Counted from the first letter of the stretch, positions 35,521 through 45,015 are shown. The stretch: DNA of 64,000 bases from Mucilaginibacter pineti (GCF_900101875.1 NZ_FNAI01000001.1:372001-436000); one strand, 5' to 3'. The notes: a model not told the origin generated them from the letters alone. Translations and numbers: made by a program.

Positions 35521-35598
35521 ATGTTCGATCTATACTTAGTTATAAGCTTACCCTAATCATCAAGCGCGTCCAAACATGAGCTACAATTTGTTATAATA

Positions 35599-35812
35599 TC
35601 TTAGAGTCTGTCTAAAAACGAAAGTTATTCATTGCCGTTGACTAAAGTCAACGGCAATGAAAGGCATTATTACGGGCTTTAGCCCAATTATCCAAGCGAC
35701 ATTTGGGCTAAAGCCCTCGTTTTCTACTCATTATTCCGTTGACTAAAATCAACGGCAATGAATTTTATAGGATACTCAAATAATCCAAATCAAATTTAGA
35801 CAGCTTCTTAGA
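35599..35812. mobile_element. MITE-like nested inverted-repeat element
   Basis: The outer ends are inverted copies of CTGTCTAAA (35608-35616 and TTTAGACAG at 35795-35803), with partial matches further out. Inside are a palindrome TTCATTGCCGTTGAC-TAAA-GTCAACGGCAATGAA (35628-35661), a second copy of its right half (about 35734-35763), and a pair GGGCTTTAGCCCAA / TTGGGCTAAAGCCC (35674-35687 and 35704-35717). There is no ORF. The size (about 210 bp) and structure suit a non-autonomous element; no transposase is present to confirm this. Confidence 0.55.
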
Positions 35813-35880
35813 TCGCTATCAGAATGCCATTGCTTATGTTATAGTAAACCCGATATAAATCATCCAAACAATACCCCACA

Positions 35881-35912
35881 AAAAAGCCCTGCCGAAACCG
35901 GCAGGGCTTTTT
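35881..35912 (-). terminator. terminator of the RND efflux operon
   Basis: AAAAAGCCCTGCCG and CGGCAGGGCTTTTT form a perfect 14-bp stem with a 4-nt loop, 12 bp past the RND pump stop codon. It is symmetrical and can act on both strands. Confidence 0.9.
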
Positions 35913-35924
35913 GCAGTTTTATAT

Positions 35925-38900
35925 TTAAACTGTTTCTGGTTCAAGTACAGGTTTGTGTTCCTCTTTCTTGGTACCGAAAAGTTTGTTTTTAAGGTTAACC
36001 CTTATCAGGTACATACATGGCACCAATATAAGTGTGATGATGGTTGCAAAACCAAGTCCGAAGATCATTGTCCAGGCTAATGGGCCCCAGAAAGCTACGT
36101 TATCACCACCAAAGTGAATATGCGGCGCAAAATGCGAGAACATGCCCACAAAGTCGATATTGAAACCAACGGCTAACGGTATCAAACCTAATATAGCAGC
36201 AGTAGCAGTTAATAATACCGGAGTCATACGGGTATGCCCTGCTTCTACTACTGCATCATGCACGCTTGCCCCCTGCTCTATCAGCATATCGGTAAACTCA
36301 ACCAGCAGGATACCGTTACGCACCACAACACCCGCAAGGGCAATGATACCCACGCCTGTCATTACTATGGCTGTAGTCATCCCGAAGATACTGGTACCCA
36401 GCAATACACCAATGATACTAAAGAAGATCTCGCTGATGATGATAAGCGTTTTTCCTATAGAGTTAAACTGGATCATGAGGATAACCAATATCAACCCGAA
36501 AGAAATACCCAGCGCGGTTAATATAAATATAGCCGCTTCCATCTGATCTTCCTGACCGCCACCCTGACGGATAATGATATCATCAGACTTTTTAAAGTTG
36601 TTTATCGCCCTTAAAATATTATTATTTACATCGGTTGGGTTGTACGGCTTTATAACGTTTGAACCTAAGGTTAATACCCTGCGCTGTTGCTTACGTTTAA
36701 TGTTGCTATAAGTATTGGTATATCTAACATCGGTAAAGGCCGAGATAGGTACCTGACGGATAGCGCCACCCGTTGCCAGGTCACGGTAGGTGATCTTCAT
36801 ATTACGCAATTCGTCGATATTACCACGCTGGCTTTCCAGGGCGCGTACCTTTATCTGGTAATCGTCTTCCTTGGTGTTTCTGAAATCGCCTGCTTTTGCA
36901 CCAAATATGGCGGTACCAAGGTTTTGGCTTATCTGCGATGTGCTTATACCTTCGCGGTTAGCCCTTTCACGATCGATATCAAATACCACTTCGGGCTTAT
37001 CGTTTTGCACGTCGGCTACCAGGTTTTCAATACCGGCAATGTTTTGTTTAGCCAGGTATACCTTTAAACGGTTACTCGTTTGCACTAATGAATCGAGGTT
37101 ATCACCAATAAGCTCAATACTGATATCCTTTTGTACCGGCGGACCACTGTTTTCTTGCGCTACAGCAATTTTTGCGCCGGGAACACCCTGAACTGAAGCC
37201 CTTATCTTTTGTAAAATGGCTTTTGTATCCTTACCATTACGTTTTCCAAATTCAACAAAAGCTACAGTGATTTTACCTTTATTTTCATAATCGCCCTGGT
37301 CTTCATCAGTAGGGTCGGTTACCCCCTTAGTTACGTTTGAGATAACTGAGGATACGATGTCTTTATCGGGTTCCACAACCTCGGCTACACGTTTCTCCAG
37401 TTTCCTGGTTACCTCATTTGTAGTAGCCTGGTCGGTACCTATAGGCATGGTAACATACACGTAAGCAAAGTTAGGATCGCCCGAAGGGAAAAATTCGGGG
37501 GTTTTACCTAAAAAGTGATTGATAACCAATGCAAGCACAAACAAAACAAGGGTACCGCTTAATATGGTTACTGGCCTGCGAACAGCGCGCTCCAACCATT
37601 TGGCATACCATTTCTGGAATTTCGGCCATGCGTTATTCTGGAATCTATCAATAACCCTTAGCAGAACAAAATGGTTCAGCAGGTATAAAATAATGGCTAA
37701 CACAATAAAGTTACCCATACCCATAGTCCATTTACCGGCAAAGAACATCAGGTAGCTTAGCCCTGCCAACACTGCCATAATAAGAAGCGTGCGGGTTGTT
37801 TTCTTATCAAACCTTGGGTTATCATGTTCGCCTTTATGGTGCGGCTTCATAAAATCAACCGCGAAAACCGGGTTCATGATATATGCAACAACCAATGATG
37901 CCAACAATGTAATAATAAGCGTAATAGGCAGAAAGAACATAAAGTGCCCAATAAGGCTATTCCAGAAAGCCAATGGCACAAACGGAGCCAAAGTGGTCAT
38001 GGTACCAGAGAAAACAGGTAAAAATACCTCGCCTGCAGCCATTTTAGCCGCTTGCTTAATAGGCACTTTACCGTTATCAAAAATACGGTGCGTGTTTTCG
38101 ATAACCACAATGGCATCATCCACCACAATACCCAGTGCCAGCAGGAACGAGAACAACACGATCATGTTGAGCGTAAAGCCAATAGCCGGCATGATAAGGA
38201 ATGCGATAAAACATGATAACGGTACCGAAAGCGCAACAAATATGGCATTTGTAGTACCCATAAAAAACATCAGGATAACGGTCACCAACAAGAAACCAAT
38301 GATAATGGTGTTGATCAAATCGTTAAGTGTGGTACGGGTTTTATCACTCTGATCGCCGGTTACGGTAACGGCTAAACCTTTAGGGAAAACTGTTTTCTGT
38401 TTTAGCTTTATCAGATCGTTTATTTTGTCTGATGCTTCGATAAGGTTTTCGCCGGCGCGTTTACTTACGTTAAGCGTAATTACGTTTTTGAAATTAGGAT
38501 TATCTGGTGTTTTTAAACGCGCGTAACTTTCCTGCTCCAAAAATGAATCTTTGATCTCGGCAATGTCACGCAGATAAACTGCCTGTCCCTTCGGGTTCCT
38601 GATAGCCATTGCAGCTACCTCATCGGCATTTTTAAAATCCTGTTTAATATCAATGCTGCGGCGGATACCATCTGTTTTAATAGTACCGGCAGTAGTAAGG
38701 ATGTTCTCGTTACCAACAGCCTGGATAATGTCATTAAAACTAACCTGCGCGGCTGTCATTTTATTAAGATCGACGTTTACCTGGATTTCGGGCGTTAAAG
38801 CACCTACTTCATCAACTTTCGAGATCTCTTTATAGCCTTCAATCTCGTCCTTTAATATATCGGCATATTCTTTTAACCTTTTCAGGTCGTAATCTCCGGA

Positions 38901-39359
38901 AATGTTGATGTACAGGATAGGAAGATCGGCAACGTTAATATCAGATATTACCGATTCTTTAAGGTTATTATCATTCTGTGGTAAATCCTGCTTCGCTTTA
39001 TCAACCGCATCTTTAACATCAATTTTAGCATCCTTAATTTTTATGTTGGCCTGAAACTCGGCAGTAATGATAGATACATTCTGTACTGAGTTTGAGGTTA
39101 CTTTTTTAAGACCTTTTAATGATTTTAATTGTTTTTCAATTTGCCTTGTAACCAGGTTCTCGATGTTTTGCGGCGATTGACCGGCAAATGTTGTAGTAAC
39201 AAATACCTTTGATTGCGCTATATCCGGAAAGTTTTCCTTGGGCAAACTGTTATAGCTTACCAAACCCAATACAGTGATCAAAAATATGAGCACATATATA
39301 GCGGTTTTGTTATCAATGGCCCAGCTTGAGGGCCCAAATTCTTTATTCAGATCTTTCAT
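35925..39359 (-). CDS. RND multidrug efflux permease (AcrB/MexB family)
   Basis: A 1144-residue inner-membrane proton-driven pump. It has the canonical 1 + 5 + 1 + 5 transmembrane layout with two large periplasmic loops. TM4 carries the proton-relay aspartates (GIVVDDAIVVIENTHR). The second half repeats the fold (MTGVGIIALAGVVVRNGILL, then VEFTDMLIEQG). It is longer than AcrB (about 1050) because of additional sequence between TM6 and the second half, with two extra hydrophobic segments (LLIMAVLAGLSYLMFFAGKW and FIVLAIILYLL at about 520-570). Substrates cannot be read from sequence. It is last in tetR-tolC-mfp-rnd, 27 bp after the adaptor gene. Confidence 0.94.
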   Translation of the reverse strand: MKDLNKEFGPSSWAIDNKTAIYVLIFLITVLGLVSYNSLPKENFPDIAQSKVFVTTTFAGQSPQNIENLVTRQIEKQLKSLKGLKKVTSNSVQNVSIITAEFQANIKIKDAKIDVKDAVDKAKQDLPQNDNNLKESVISDINVADLPILYINISGDYDLKRLKEYADILKDEIEGYKEISKVDEVGALTPEIQVNVDLNKMTAAQVSFNDIIQAVGNENILTTAGTIKTDGIRRSIDIKQDFKNADEVAAMAIRNPKGQAVYLRDIAEIKDSFLEQESYARLKTPDNPNFKNVITLNVSKRAGENLIEASDKINDLIKLKQKTVFPKGLAVTVTGDQSDKTRTTLNDLINTIIIGFLLVTVILMFFMGTTNAIFVALSVPLSCFIAFLIMPAIGFTLNMIVLFSFLLALGIVVDDAIVVIENTHRIFDNGKVPIKQAAKMAAGEVFLPVFSGTMTTLAPFVPLAFWNSLIGHFMFFLPITLIITLLASLVVAYIMNPVFAVDFMKPHHKGEHDNPRFDKKTTRTLLIMAVLAGLSYLMFFAGKWTMGMGNFIVLAIILYLLNHFVLLRVIDRFQNNAWPKFQKWYAKWLERAVRRPVTILSGTLVLFVLALVINHFLGKTPEFFPSGDPNFAYVYVTMPIGTDQATTNEVTRKLEKRVAEVVEPDKDIVSSVISNVTKGVTDPTDEDQGDYENKGKITVAFVEFGKRNGKDTKAILQKIRASVQGVPGAKIAVAQENSGPPVQKDISIELIGDNLDSLVQTSNRLKVYLAKQNIAGIENLVADVQNDKPEVVFDIDRERANREGISTSQISQNLGTAIFGAKAGDFRNTKEDDYQIKVRALESQRGNIDELRNMKITYRDLATGGAIRQVPISAFTDVRYTNTYSNIKRKQQRRVLTLGSNVIKPYNPTDVNNNILRAINNFKKSDDIIIRQGGGQEDQMEAAIFILTALGISFGLILVILMIQFNSIGKTLIIISEIFFSIIGVLLGTSIFGMTTAIVMTGVGIIALAGVVVRNGILLVEFTDMLIEQGASVHDAVVEAGHTRMTPVLLTATAAILGLIPLAVGFNIDFVGMFSHFAPHIHFGGDNVAFWGPLAWTMIFGLGFATIITLILVPCMYLIRVNLKNKLFGTKKEEHKPVLEPETV

Positions 39360-39386
39360 AAATAACAGATCAAATGTTTAAATAAA

Positions 39387-40490
39387 TTAATTATTAGCCT
39401 TTAAAACCTTGATCTTATCGCCGTCTTCAATATCTGTTGCACCGTCTGTTACCAGTTGATCGCCAGCTTTTAAGCCAGATAAAATTTCTGTTTGTCCGCC
39501 ATAAGTATTTCCGGCTTTCACATTAACCCTTTTAGCAACACCATTCTGATCTACGAAAACAAAGTCGCCCGCCTCAGATTTTTGTATGGCTTTAACCGGT
39601 ACTACAATAGTATTAGCTTTTATATAGTTAGCTATCTGTATTATGGCGGTCATGTTTGGGCGCAGGGTTTTGCGTACCGGTAGCTTAATTTCAACACCAA
39701 AGCTGCGTGATGTTGGATCAATTACTTTAGCGGCAAAAGTTACTTTGGTAACTAATGAATCTTTAGCATCGGGCACTAAAATTTTAACTTCGTTACCGGT
39801 GTTAACACTGCCAGCATATGATTCTGGTACATCGGCCTTAACTTTTAATACATCGGCATTAACAATACGGATACCAGTTTGCCCCGGAGCAGCAGCCTGA
39901 CCAAGTTTAAGATCCATTTGATCAACAGTACCGCTTATTGGCGATACGATGCGGTACTGGCTGGCCTGTTGTTTTAAACCGGCCAAAGATTTTTTACTTG
40001 CCTGCAAAGTTGTTTGCGCTTGTAAAAACTGAACCTCGGTGCCAATTTTTTGATCCCAAAGGTTTTTCTGACGATCATATAAAGTTTGGTTAAGGCTTAC
40101 CTGCGCTTCGCTTTGTGCAATGCTTTGTTGTAGCACACTGTTATCAAGCTGGGCCAAAACCTGTCCCCTGCTTACATGCTGACCTGGTTTAACAAACAAA
40201 CCAGTAATAATAGCCTGTGCCTGCGGATAAGCAACTACGTTGTCCTGTGCATCTATTTTACCCTGTATTTGTACGTAGTTAGTAAATGTAGATGGCTGCA
40301 AAGCAACTGTGGCCACATCTGTAGTTTTGCCAGAGTCAGATGTACCAACTTCGGCTTGTAGTTTAGTAACCTTGGCGTTTATATCAGCCTGTTGCTTTTG
40401 CAAGTCGGCGAGTTCCGTCTTTTTATCTTTAGGTTTATTTGAGCAAGCTGCCAAAAAAATCAAAGCTGGTATGTATAATATTTTTTTCAT
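39387..40490 (-). CDS. RND periplasmic adaptor lipoprotein (membrane fusion protein)
   Basis: A 367-residue adaptor linking the pump to the TolC channel. It starts with a lipoprotein signal and lipobox (LIFLAAC, Cys16). It then shows a charged coiled coil (about 22-50), a lipoyl/hairpin region (GLFVKPGQHVSRGQVLAQLD through GTVDQMDLKLGQAAAPGQTG), a beta barrel and a membrane-proximal domain. It lies 30 bp after the tolC-like gene and 27 bp before the pump gene. Confidence 0.93.
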   Translation of the reverse strand: MKKILYIPALIFLAACSNKPKDKKTELADLQKQQADINAKVTKLQAEVGTSDSGKTTDVATVALQPSTFTNYVQIQGKIDAQDNVVAYPQAQAIITGLFVKPGQHVSRGQVLAQLDNSVLQQSIAQSEAQVSLNQTLYDRQKNLWDQKIGTEVQFLQAQTTLQASKKSLAGLKQQASQYRIVSPISGTVDQMDLKLGQAAAPGQTGIRIVNADVLKVKADVPESYAGSVNTGNEVKILVPDAKDSLVTKVTFAAKVIDPTSRSFGVEIKLPVRKTLRPNMTAIIQIANYIKANTIVVPVKAIQKSEAGDFVFVDQNGVAKRVNVKAGNTYGGQTEILSGLKAGDQLVTDGATDIEDGDKIKVLKANN

Positions 40491-40520
40491 GTCGTTATTT
40501 ATAGTGAGTTTAGTTTTTGT

Positions 40521-41936
40521 TTATTGTATACGTCCGAAAGCCTGATCAAGGTCAACTTTGCTTACCAAAGCATCATATAATCCCTGAATATATTTGTTAT
40601 CTGCATCTTCAAGCGCAGTTTGTGCCTGTGTAACTTCAATGCTTGAGCCTACCCCCTGCTGATATTTGATTTTTGATACTCTTAAAACCTCCTGTGCAAG
40701 AGTCTGATTGTTTTTTTGATTATTTAACGATTGTAAGCCATTGATAAAAGTGATACGTGCCTGGTTAGCCTGCAAGCTTATTTGGTTTTTGAGGTTATAC
40801 AGGTCGTTTTTTGATTTTAAAACTGTAATCTGCGTCTGTCTAACTTGATTAATTCGTTGCCCACCGTTAAAAATTGGAATATTCAGGCTCAAGCCAAAAT
40901 AAGTAGATGGATAGCTTGTACTATATAATTTGCTGAAACTATTATCCTGATAAGCTATTGCTGTATTTCCATTTAATGATAAAGTTGGTAAAAAGGCAGC
41001 CTTTTTACGCTTTAAATCAAGCTCATTTAATTTCACATTAGTTTCAGACAGACTGTATTCTATACGATTGTGATAAAAAGATGTATCGGAGGTCACACTC
41101 GCATCCGCAATACTGCTGTCGAGATTAATATCTTCCAATTTATCTTTCAGCGATAAACTCTCGTCTATAGGCATTCCCATTTGAAATTTTAGGACCTGAT
41201 AATTAAGGGCAAGCAAACGAATTGTATTTTCGCGGGAGGTTACCAGGTTGTTATACTGAACAGAGATACGGTCAACATCAATTTTTTCAACAAAGCCCTG
41301 TTTGTTTTGAGCTGTGGTCTGATCAAATTGTTGTTTAAGCTGGGCAATGTTTGCATCAAGCAATACCAGTTGCTTGTTACTCACTAAAACCTGGTAATAG
41401 GCTTTTGTAACCGCTACTGATGCATCGATTTTAGTGCGGGTAAGTGTTTTAGTAGATAGTTCTTTGTAGGTTTTTGATGCCTTTAAACCAACCAGGTAAC
41501 TACCATCAAATAAGATCTGATTTAAAGTAACACCTACATTGGAGTTATATTTTTGATATATACTAAATGGAACGGGGCCGCCTTTCTTTAAAGGTATCAC
41601 ATTACCATCGCCACCTTTTACACCTTCATCATGTAAAATCTGGTACAAGCCATCAGCGGTATTTGGAAATAGAATAGAAGGAGTTTTTATATAATCCTGG
41701 AATGATGCCGAACCACTGATTTGCGGTAAACCGATGCCTACGGTTTCTTTAACTTTATATTCAGCGCTTTTTACATCGAGGCCAGCATTAACTACAGCGT
41801 TTTGATGCTCATAAGCGTAGTTAACACAATCCTGTATGCTGAAATTAAAAGTTTGATTAGTGGGTGGCGCCTCCTGCGCATAGCTTTTAAAGGCTATGGA
41901 GCAAAAAACTGTTGCCGTAAAAAGTAGATATTTCAT
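40521..41936 (-). CDS. TolC-family outer-membrane efflux protein
   Basis: A 471-residue outer-membrane channel. It has a signal peptide (MKYLLFTATVFCSIAFKSYA) and two OEP repeats of long helices (SIQDCVNYAYEHQNAVVNAG; YFGLSLNIPIFNGGQRINQV, then RQTQITVLKSKND). The ends TYKELS and QGVGSSIEVTQAQTALEDAD are typical. It is first of the three pump genes, 98 bp after tetR. Confidence 0.93.
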   Translation of the reverse strand: MKYLLFTATVFCSIAFKSYAQEAPPTNQTFNFSIQDCVNYAYEHQNAVVNAGLDVKSAEYKVKETVGIGLPQISGSASFQDYIKTPSILFPNTADGLYQILHDEGVKGGDGNVIPLKKGGPVPFSIYQKYNSNVGVTLNQILFDGSYLVGLKASKTYKELSTKTLTRTKIDASVAVTKAYYQVLVSNKQLVLLDANIAQLKQQFDQTTAQNKQGFVEKIDVDRISVQYNNLVTSRENTIRLLALNYQVLKFQMGMPIDESLSLKDKLEDINLDSSIADASVTSDTSFYHNRIEYSLSETNVKLNELDLKRKKAAFLPTLSLNGNTAIAYQDNSFSKLYSTSYPSTYFGLSLNIPIFNGGQRINQVRQTQITVLKSKNDLYNLKNQISLQANQARITFINGLQSLNNQKNNQTLAQEVLRVSKIKYQQGVGSSIEVTQAQTALEDADNKYIQGLYDALVSKVDLDQAFGRIQ

Positions 41937-42034
41937 TTTTATATATTGTGGTTGTTGAGTAGTTTATTGATTATGTGTTATCGATGTTTTAAATATCACC
42001 GGCGTTAATGACAGCCGTATGTCAGCAGTGATAT

Positions 42035-42646
42035 TTAATCTTCACTTATATTTTTGTATTTATTTAATAGCTTGTAACCTTTAAGGGTGCAAATGCCGTA
42101 ATTAAAATGATCTAAAAACTGCACCTGGATTTTCCATGTATTAAATTCTGCTACCGGGAATATTGATGTATTAAATCCCAGCTCTACCGTGTTCACCCGC
42201 ATGCGGGCAACTATCTTTACGTCAATTTCTGGTCGAATGTAACCTTGCTTAATACCTTTTGTTAATAATTCTTCCAGCGTGCTTACCAAAACATCAGCTT
42301 TAAACCGCTGAAACTCTTTCCATGCATCCGGATGATACTTTTGCATATCATGTACCACTATGGGGTTTATGCGCGAAAATACCTCCTCAGAACATTTGGT
42401 CATATTTATCATTTCTTCAATAACATTGGTTGATTTACTCATAAACTCAACCATTTGATCTTCATCGGCTTTCAGCTTACGCTTCACCAAGGCTATTACC
42501 AATTCATTCTTATCCTTAAAAAACTGGTAAATGGTTTTTTTTGACATACCCAGGTGTTTGGCTATATCATCCATTGTTACGCTTTTGATACCTGCTTTTA
42601 AAAACAGTTCTTCGCCGCCCTCAATTATTCTCTCTATTTGACTCAT
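42035..42646 (-). CDS. TetR/AcrR-family repressor of the efflux operon
   Basis: The 203 residues have an N-terminal TetR helix-turn-helix (IIEGGEELFLKAGIKSVTMD, then DIAKHLGMSKKTIYQFFKDK). A helical ligand-binding domain follows, in which no particular ligand is recognisable. It heads the tetR-tolC-mfp-rnd unit. An inverted repeat over its own promoter suggests autorepression. The ATG at 42646 is 13 bp after the -7 box. Confidence 0.92.
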   Translation of the reverse strand: MSQIERIIEGGEELFLKAGIKSVTMDDIAKHLGMSKKTIYQFFKDKNELVIALVKRKLKADEDQMVEFMSKSTNVIEEMINMTKCSEEVFSRINPIVVHDMQKYHPDAWKEFQRFKADVLVSTLEELLTKGIKQGYIRPEIDVKIVARMRVNTVELGFNTSIFPVAEFNTWKIQVQFLDHFNYGICTLKGYKLLNKYKNISED

Positions 42647-42659
42647 TGACTTTCCCGGT

Positions 42660-42689
42660 CAAAACTAAGGAAACATTTTTTGATTTCAA
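42660..42689 (-). promoter_or_regulatory. full Bacteroidota promoter for tetR and the efflux operon
   Basis: On the minus strand TTG (42687-42689), exactly 19 bp, then TAGTTTTG (42660-42667). The predicted start is a few bases before the ATG at 42646, a nearly leaderless message. Confidence 0.8.
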
Positions 42690-42696
42690 AGTTTCC
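42669..42696. promoter_or_regulatory. candidate TetR operator
   Basis: GGAAAC (42669-42674) and GTTTCC (42691-42696) form an inverted repeat with a 16-bp spacer. It spans the -33 box and the spacer of the tetR promoter. A repressor bound here would block RNA polymerase. No second copy is obvious before tolC. Confidence 0.6.
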
Positions 42697-42711
42697 AAAA
42701 GAATAATTAAA

Positions 42712-42866
42712 TTATAGATGTACAGATGATAGATTTCAGATGTGCAAATGATATATCTATGATTATCTGCCTAATAACAATCAATCATCATCTTATTGGA
42801 CATTGATTCTCACATATCTGAAATAATGAAGTAATCTGAAATCTATCATCTGCACATCTGAAATCA
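42712..42866. repeat. dispersed inverted-repeat unit (AGATGTGCAGATGA type)
   Basis: The left arm is at about 42712-42750 (TAGATGTACAGATGATAGAT, then TTCAGATGTGCAAATGA). The right arm is at about 42835-42866 (CTGAAATCTATCATCTGCAC). It is the same family as 1191-1321 and 44249-44283, and here fills the gap between the divergent tetR and purB genes. Confidence 0.75.
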
Positions 42867-42873
42867 AATTTCT

Positions 42874-42881
42874 TATCTTTG
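42874..42881 (+). promoter_or_regulatory. -7 promoter box for purB
   Basis: TATCTTTG matches TAnnTTTG, 16 bp before the purB ATG. It abuts the end of the dispersed repeat. No TTG is found at the 19-bp spacing. Confidence 0.55.
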
Positions 42882-42897
42882 CCAAAATTCAAAAATC

Positions 42898-44244
42898 ATG
42901 ACCCTTACACCGCTTTCAGCAATTTCGCCAATAGACGGCCGCTATCGTAATACTACTGCTGAACTTGCCGACTACTTTTCTGAATACGCCCTTATTAAAT
43001 ACCGTGTGTTTGTTGAGGTGGAATATTTTATTGCCCTGGTTGAATACCCACTGCCTCAGTTACAGCAGTTTGATAAAAACTTACTTGAAAAGTTACGTGA
43101 CATTTACAGAAATTTTACCGAAGCCGATGCCCAAAGCGTAAAGGATATTGAGAAAACCACCAACCATGATGTAAAAGCGGTGGAGTATTTCATTAAAAAA
43201 GAATTTGATAAATTAGGTGATCTGGATGCTTTTAAGGAGTTTATCCATTTTGGCCTTACCTCGCAGGATATTAATAACACCGCCATCCCCTACACCTTTA
43301 AACTGGCCATAAACAATACTTACTACCCTGCTATTAGCGAGCTTGTTAATACGTTGAAGGTTTATGCTACCGATTGGGATGCAATCCCTTTATTGGCACA
43401 TACACACGGGCAACCTGCATCACCAACACGTTTAGGTAAAGAGATCCAGGTGTTTGTGGAGCGTTTGGAGCGCCAGCTTGAATTATTGAAGGCGGTACCT
43501 TATTCGGCTAAGTTTGGCGGAGCTACCGGTAACTTTAACGCGCACCATATTGCTTATCCTGGTAAGGATTGGAAGGCTTTCGGTAACCATTTTGTAAACG
43601 ATATTTTAGGATTAAGCCGTTCGCAGTTTACCACGCAGATTGAGCATTACGATAATTTTGCCGCTCAATGCGATGCCCTGAAAAGGATCAACAATATTCT
43701 TATTGACCTCGACCGCGATATGTGGACCTACATATCCATGAATTATTTTAAACAGAAAATTAAAGCTGGCGAGGTTGGTTCATCGGCTATGCCGCATAAG
43801 GTTAATCCAATTGACTTTGAAAACTCGGAAGGAAATCTGGGTATTGCCAATGCCTTGTTTGAACATCTGGCGGCTAAATTGCCAATATCGAGATTACAAC
43901 GCGATTTAACCGATTCCACCGTATTAAGAAATATAGGTGTACCGGTTGCGCATACGCTCATCGCCATAAAATCAACCATTAAAGGTTTAGGTAAGTTATT
44001 GCTTAATAAAGATGCCATTACTGCCGATCTGGAAGCTAACTGGCCTGTGGTTGCCGAAGCAATACAAACTATATTAAGGCGTGAAGGCTACCCCAACCCA
44101 TACGAAGCTCTTAAAGACCTTACCCGTACTAATCAACAAATTAATGCAAATACAATAGCAGAGTTTGTTGATACGTTAAATGTAAGCGACAGTGTTAAAG
44201 ATGAGCTGAAAAAGATTACGCCGTTGAATTATACCGGAATATAA
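42898..44244 (+). CDS. purB: adenylosuccinate lyase
   Basis: The product eliminates fumarate in two purine-synthesis steps (SAICAR to AICAR, adenylosuccinate to AMP). The 448 residues are of the E. coli PurB type. Visible are SPIDGRYRNTTAELADYFSE, NHDVKAVEYFIK, the catalytic histidine segment AHTHGQPASPTRLGK (H168/H170) and the fumarase-superfamily signature GEVGSSAMPHKVNPIDFENS. The signature's flexible-loop serine falls at residue 295-296. Its length matches the family. Confidence 0.95.
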   Translation: MTLTPLSAISPIDGRYRNTTAELADYFSEYALIKYRVFVEVEYFIALVEYPLPQLQQFDKNLLEKLRDIYRNFTEADAQSVKDIEKTTNHDVKAVEYFIKKEFDKLGDLDAFKEFIHFGLTSQDINNTAIPYTFKLAINNTYYPAISELVNTLKVYATDWDAIPLLAHTHGQPASPTRLGKEIQVFVERLERQLELLKAVPYSAKFGGATGNFNAHHIAYPGKDWKAFGNHFVNDILGLSRSQFTTQIEHYDNFAAQCDALKRINNILIDLDRDMWTYISMNYFKQKIKAGEVGSSAMPHKVNPIDFENSEGNLGIANALFEHLAAKLPISRLQRDLTDSTVLRNIGVPVAHTLIAIKSTIKGLGKLLLNKDAITADLEANWPVVAEAIQTILRREGYPNPYEALKDLTRTNQQINANTIAEFVDTLNVSDSVKDELKKITPLNYTGI

Positions 44245-44248
44245 GTTT

Positions 44249-44283
44249 GATGTGCAGATTATAGATTTCAGATGTGCAAATGA
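44249..44283. repeat. single arm of the AGATGTGCAGATGA repeat family
   Basis: GATGTGCAGATTATAGATTT followed by CAGATGTGCAAATGA, directly after purB. It matches the left arms at 1191 and 42712. No right arm follows in the 155-bp gap to nfu. Confidence 0.7.
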
Positions 44284-44399
44284 ATGGCCGCTTGCTTAAC
44301 GTGTTTACAGTCATAATCAGGTCAAAACAAATTAATAGGTAACTTTAAAGCAAAAAGCTGTTTAGATTTGTTAATTGAAGTATTAATAAAAAGATAACG

Positions 44400-44951
44400 A
44401 TGAATATCAACGTATATACAGAATCAACGCCAAACCCGGCAACTATGAAGTTCATTGTGAACAAGTTGCTTATTAATGGCAGTACCGATTACGCTACAAA
44501 AGAAAGTGCCGAAAAATCACCTTTCGCGAAGGAATTATATAAATTTTCATTTGTGAACGGCGTGTTCTTCGCCAGTAACTTTGTAACCATCACTAAAACT
44601 GATGACAGCGACTGGGCAGATGTGGAGCCGATAATGAAGGAGTTTGTAAAAGGCGCCGTTGAATCAGAACTTAAGATTCAGTTGGAAGAGCAATCAGAAG
44701 AAACAAATTTTGAAGGTTCAGAAACTGAGGTTAAAATACAGCAGATCCTGCATGATTATGTTCGCCCGGCTGTTGAGCAGGATGGCGGTGCTATATCATA
44801 CCGTTCATTTGCCGAAGGTGTGGTAACGGTTGAACTTCGCGGTTCATGCAGCGGCTGCCCATCATCAACCATTACCCTTAAAGCCGGCATCGAAAACCTG
44901 CTTAAACGTATGGTGCCTGAAGTTACCGAAGTGGTATCTGAAGCATTATAA
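44400..44951 (+). CDS. nfuA: NifU-like Fe-S cluster carrier (Nfu type)
   Basis: The product delivers assembled Fe-S clusters to target proteins. The 183 residues have an N-terminal Nfu_N domain (YTESTPNPATMKFIVNKLL, then FVNGVFFASNFVTIT). The C-terminal NifU domain holds the cluster motif C150-S-G-C153 (RGSCSGCPSSTITLKAGIE). The symbol is by analogy; the N-terminal domain is the eukaryotic/alphaproteobacterial Nfu type, not the HesB-like one of E. coli NfuA. It stands alone. Confidence 0.88.
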   Translation: MNINVYTESTPNPATMKFIVNKLLINGSTDYATKESAEKSPFAKELYKFSFVNGVFFASNFVTITKTDDSDWADVEPIMKEFVKGAVESELKIQLEEQSEETNFEGSETEVKIQQILHDYVRPAVEQDGGAISYRSFAEGVVTVELRGSCSGCPSSTITLKAGIENLLKRMVPEVTEVVSEAL

Positions 44952-44965
44952 TATTTGTATAAGCA

Positions 44966-45004
44966 AAAAAGGCCGATCAATTTACAAATTGATCGGCCTT
45001 TTTT
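44966..45004. terminator. intrinsic terminator after nfu
   Basis: AAAAAAGGCCGATCAATTT and its reverse complement form a long perfect stem with T-rich sequence on the plus side (and on the minus strand by symmetry). It starts about 15 bp after the stop. Confidence 0.9.
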
Positions 45005-45015
45005 ATTTATAGCTT

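Noticed and set aside
37789..38352. 187-codon plus-strand ORF
   Set aside because: Antisense to the RND pump gene; its hydrophobic pattern mirrors the membrane segments.
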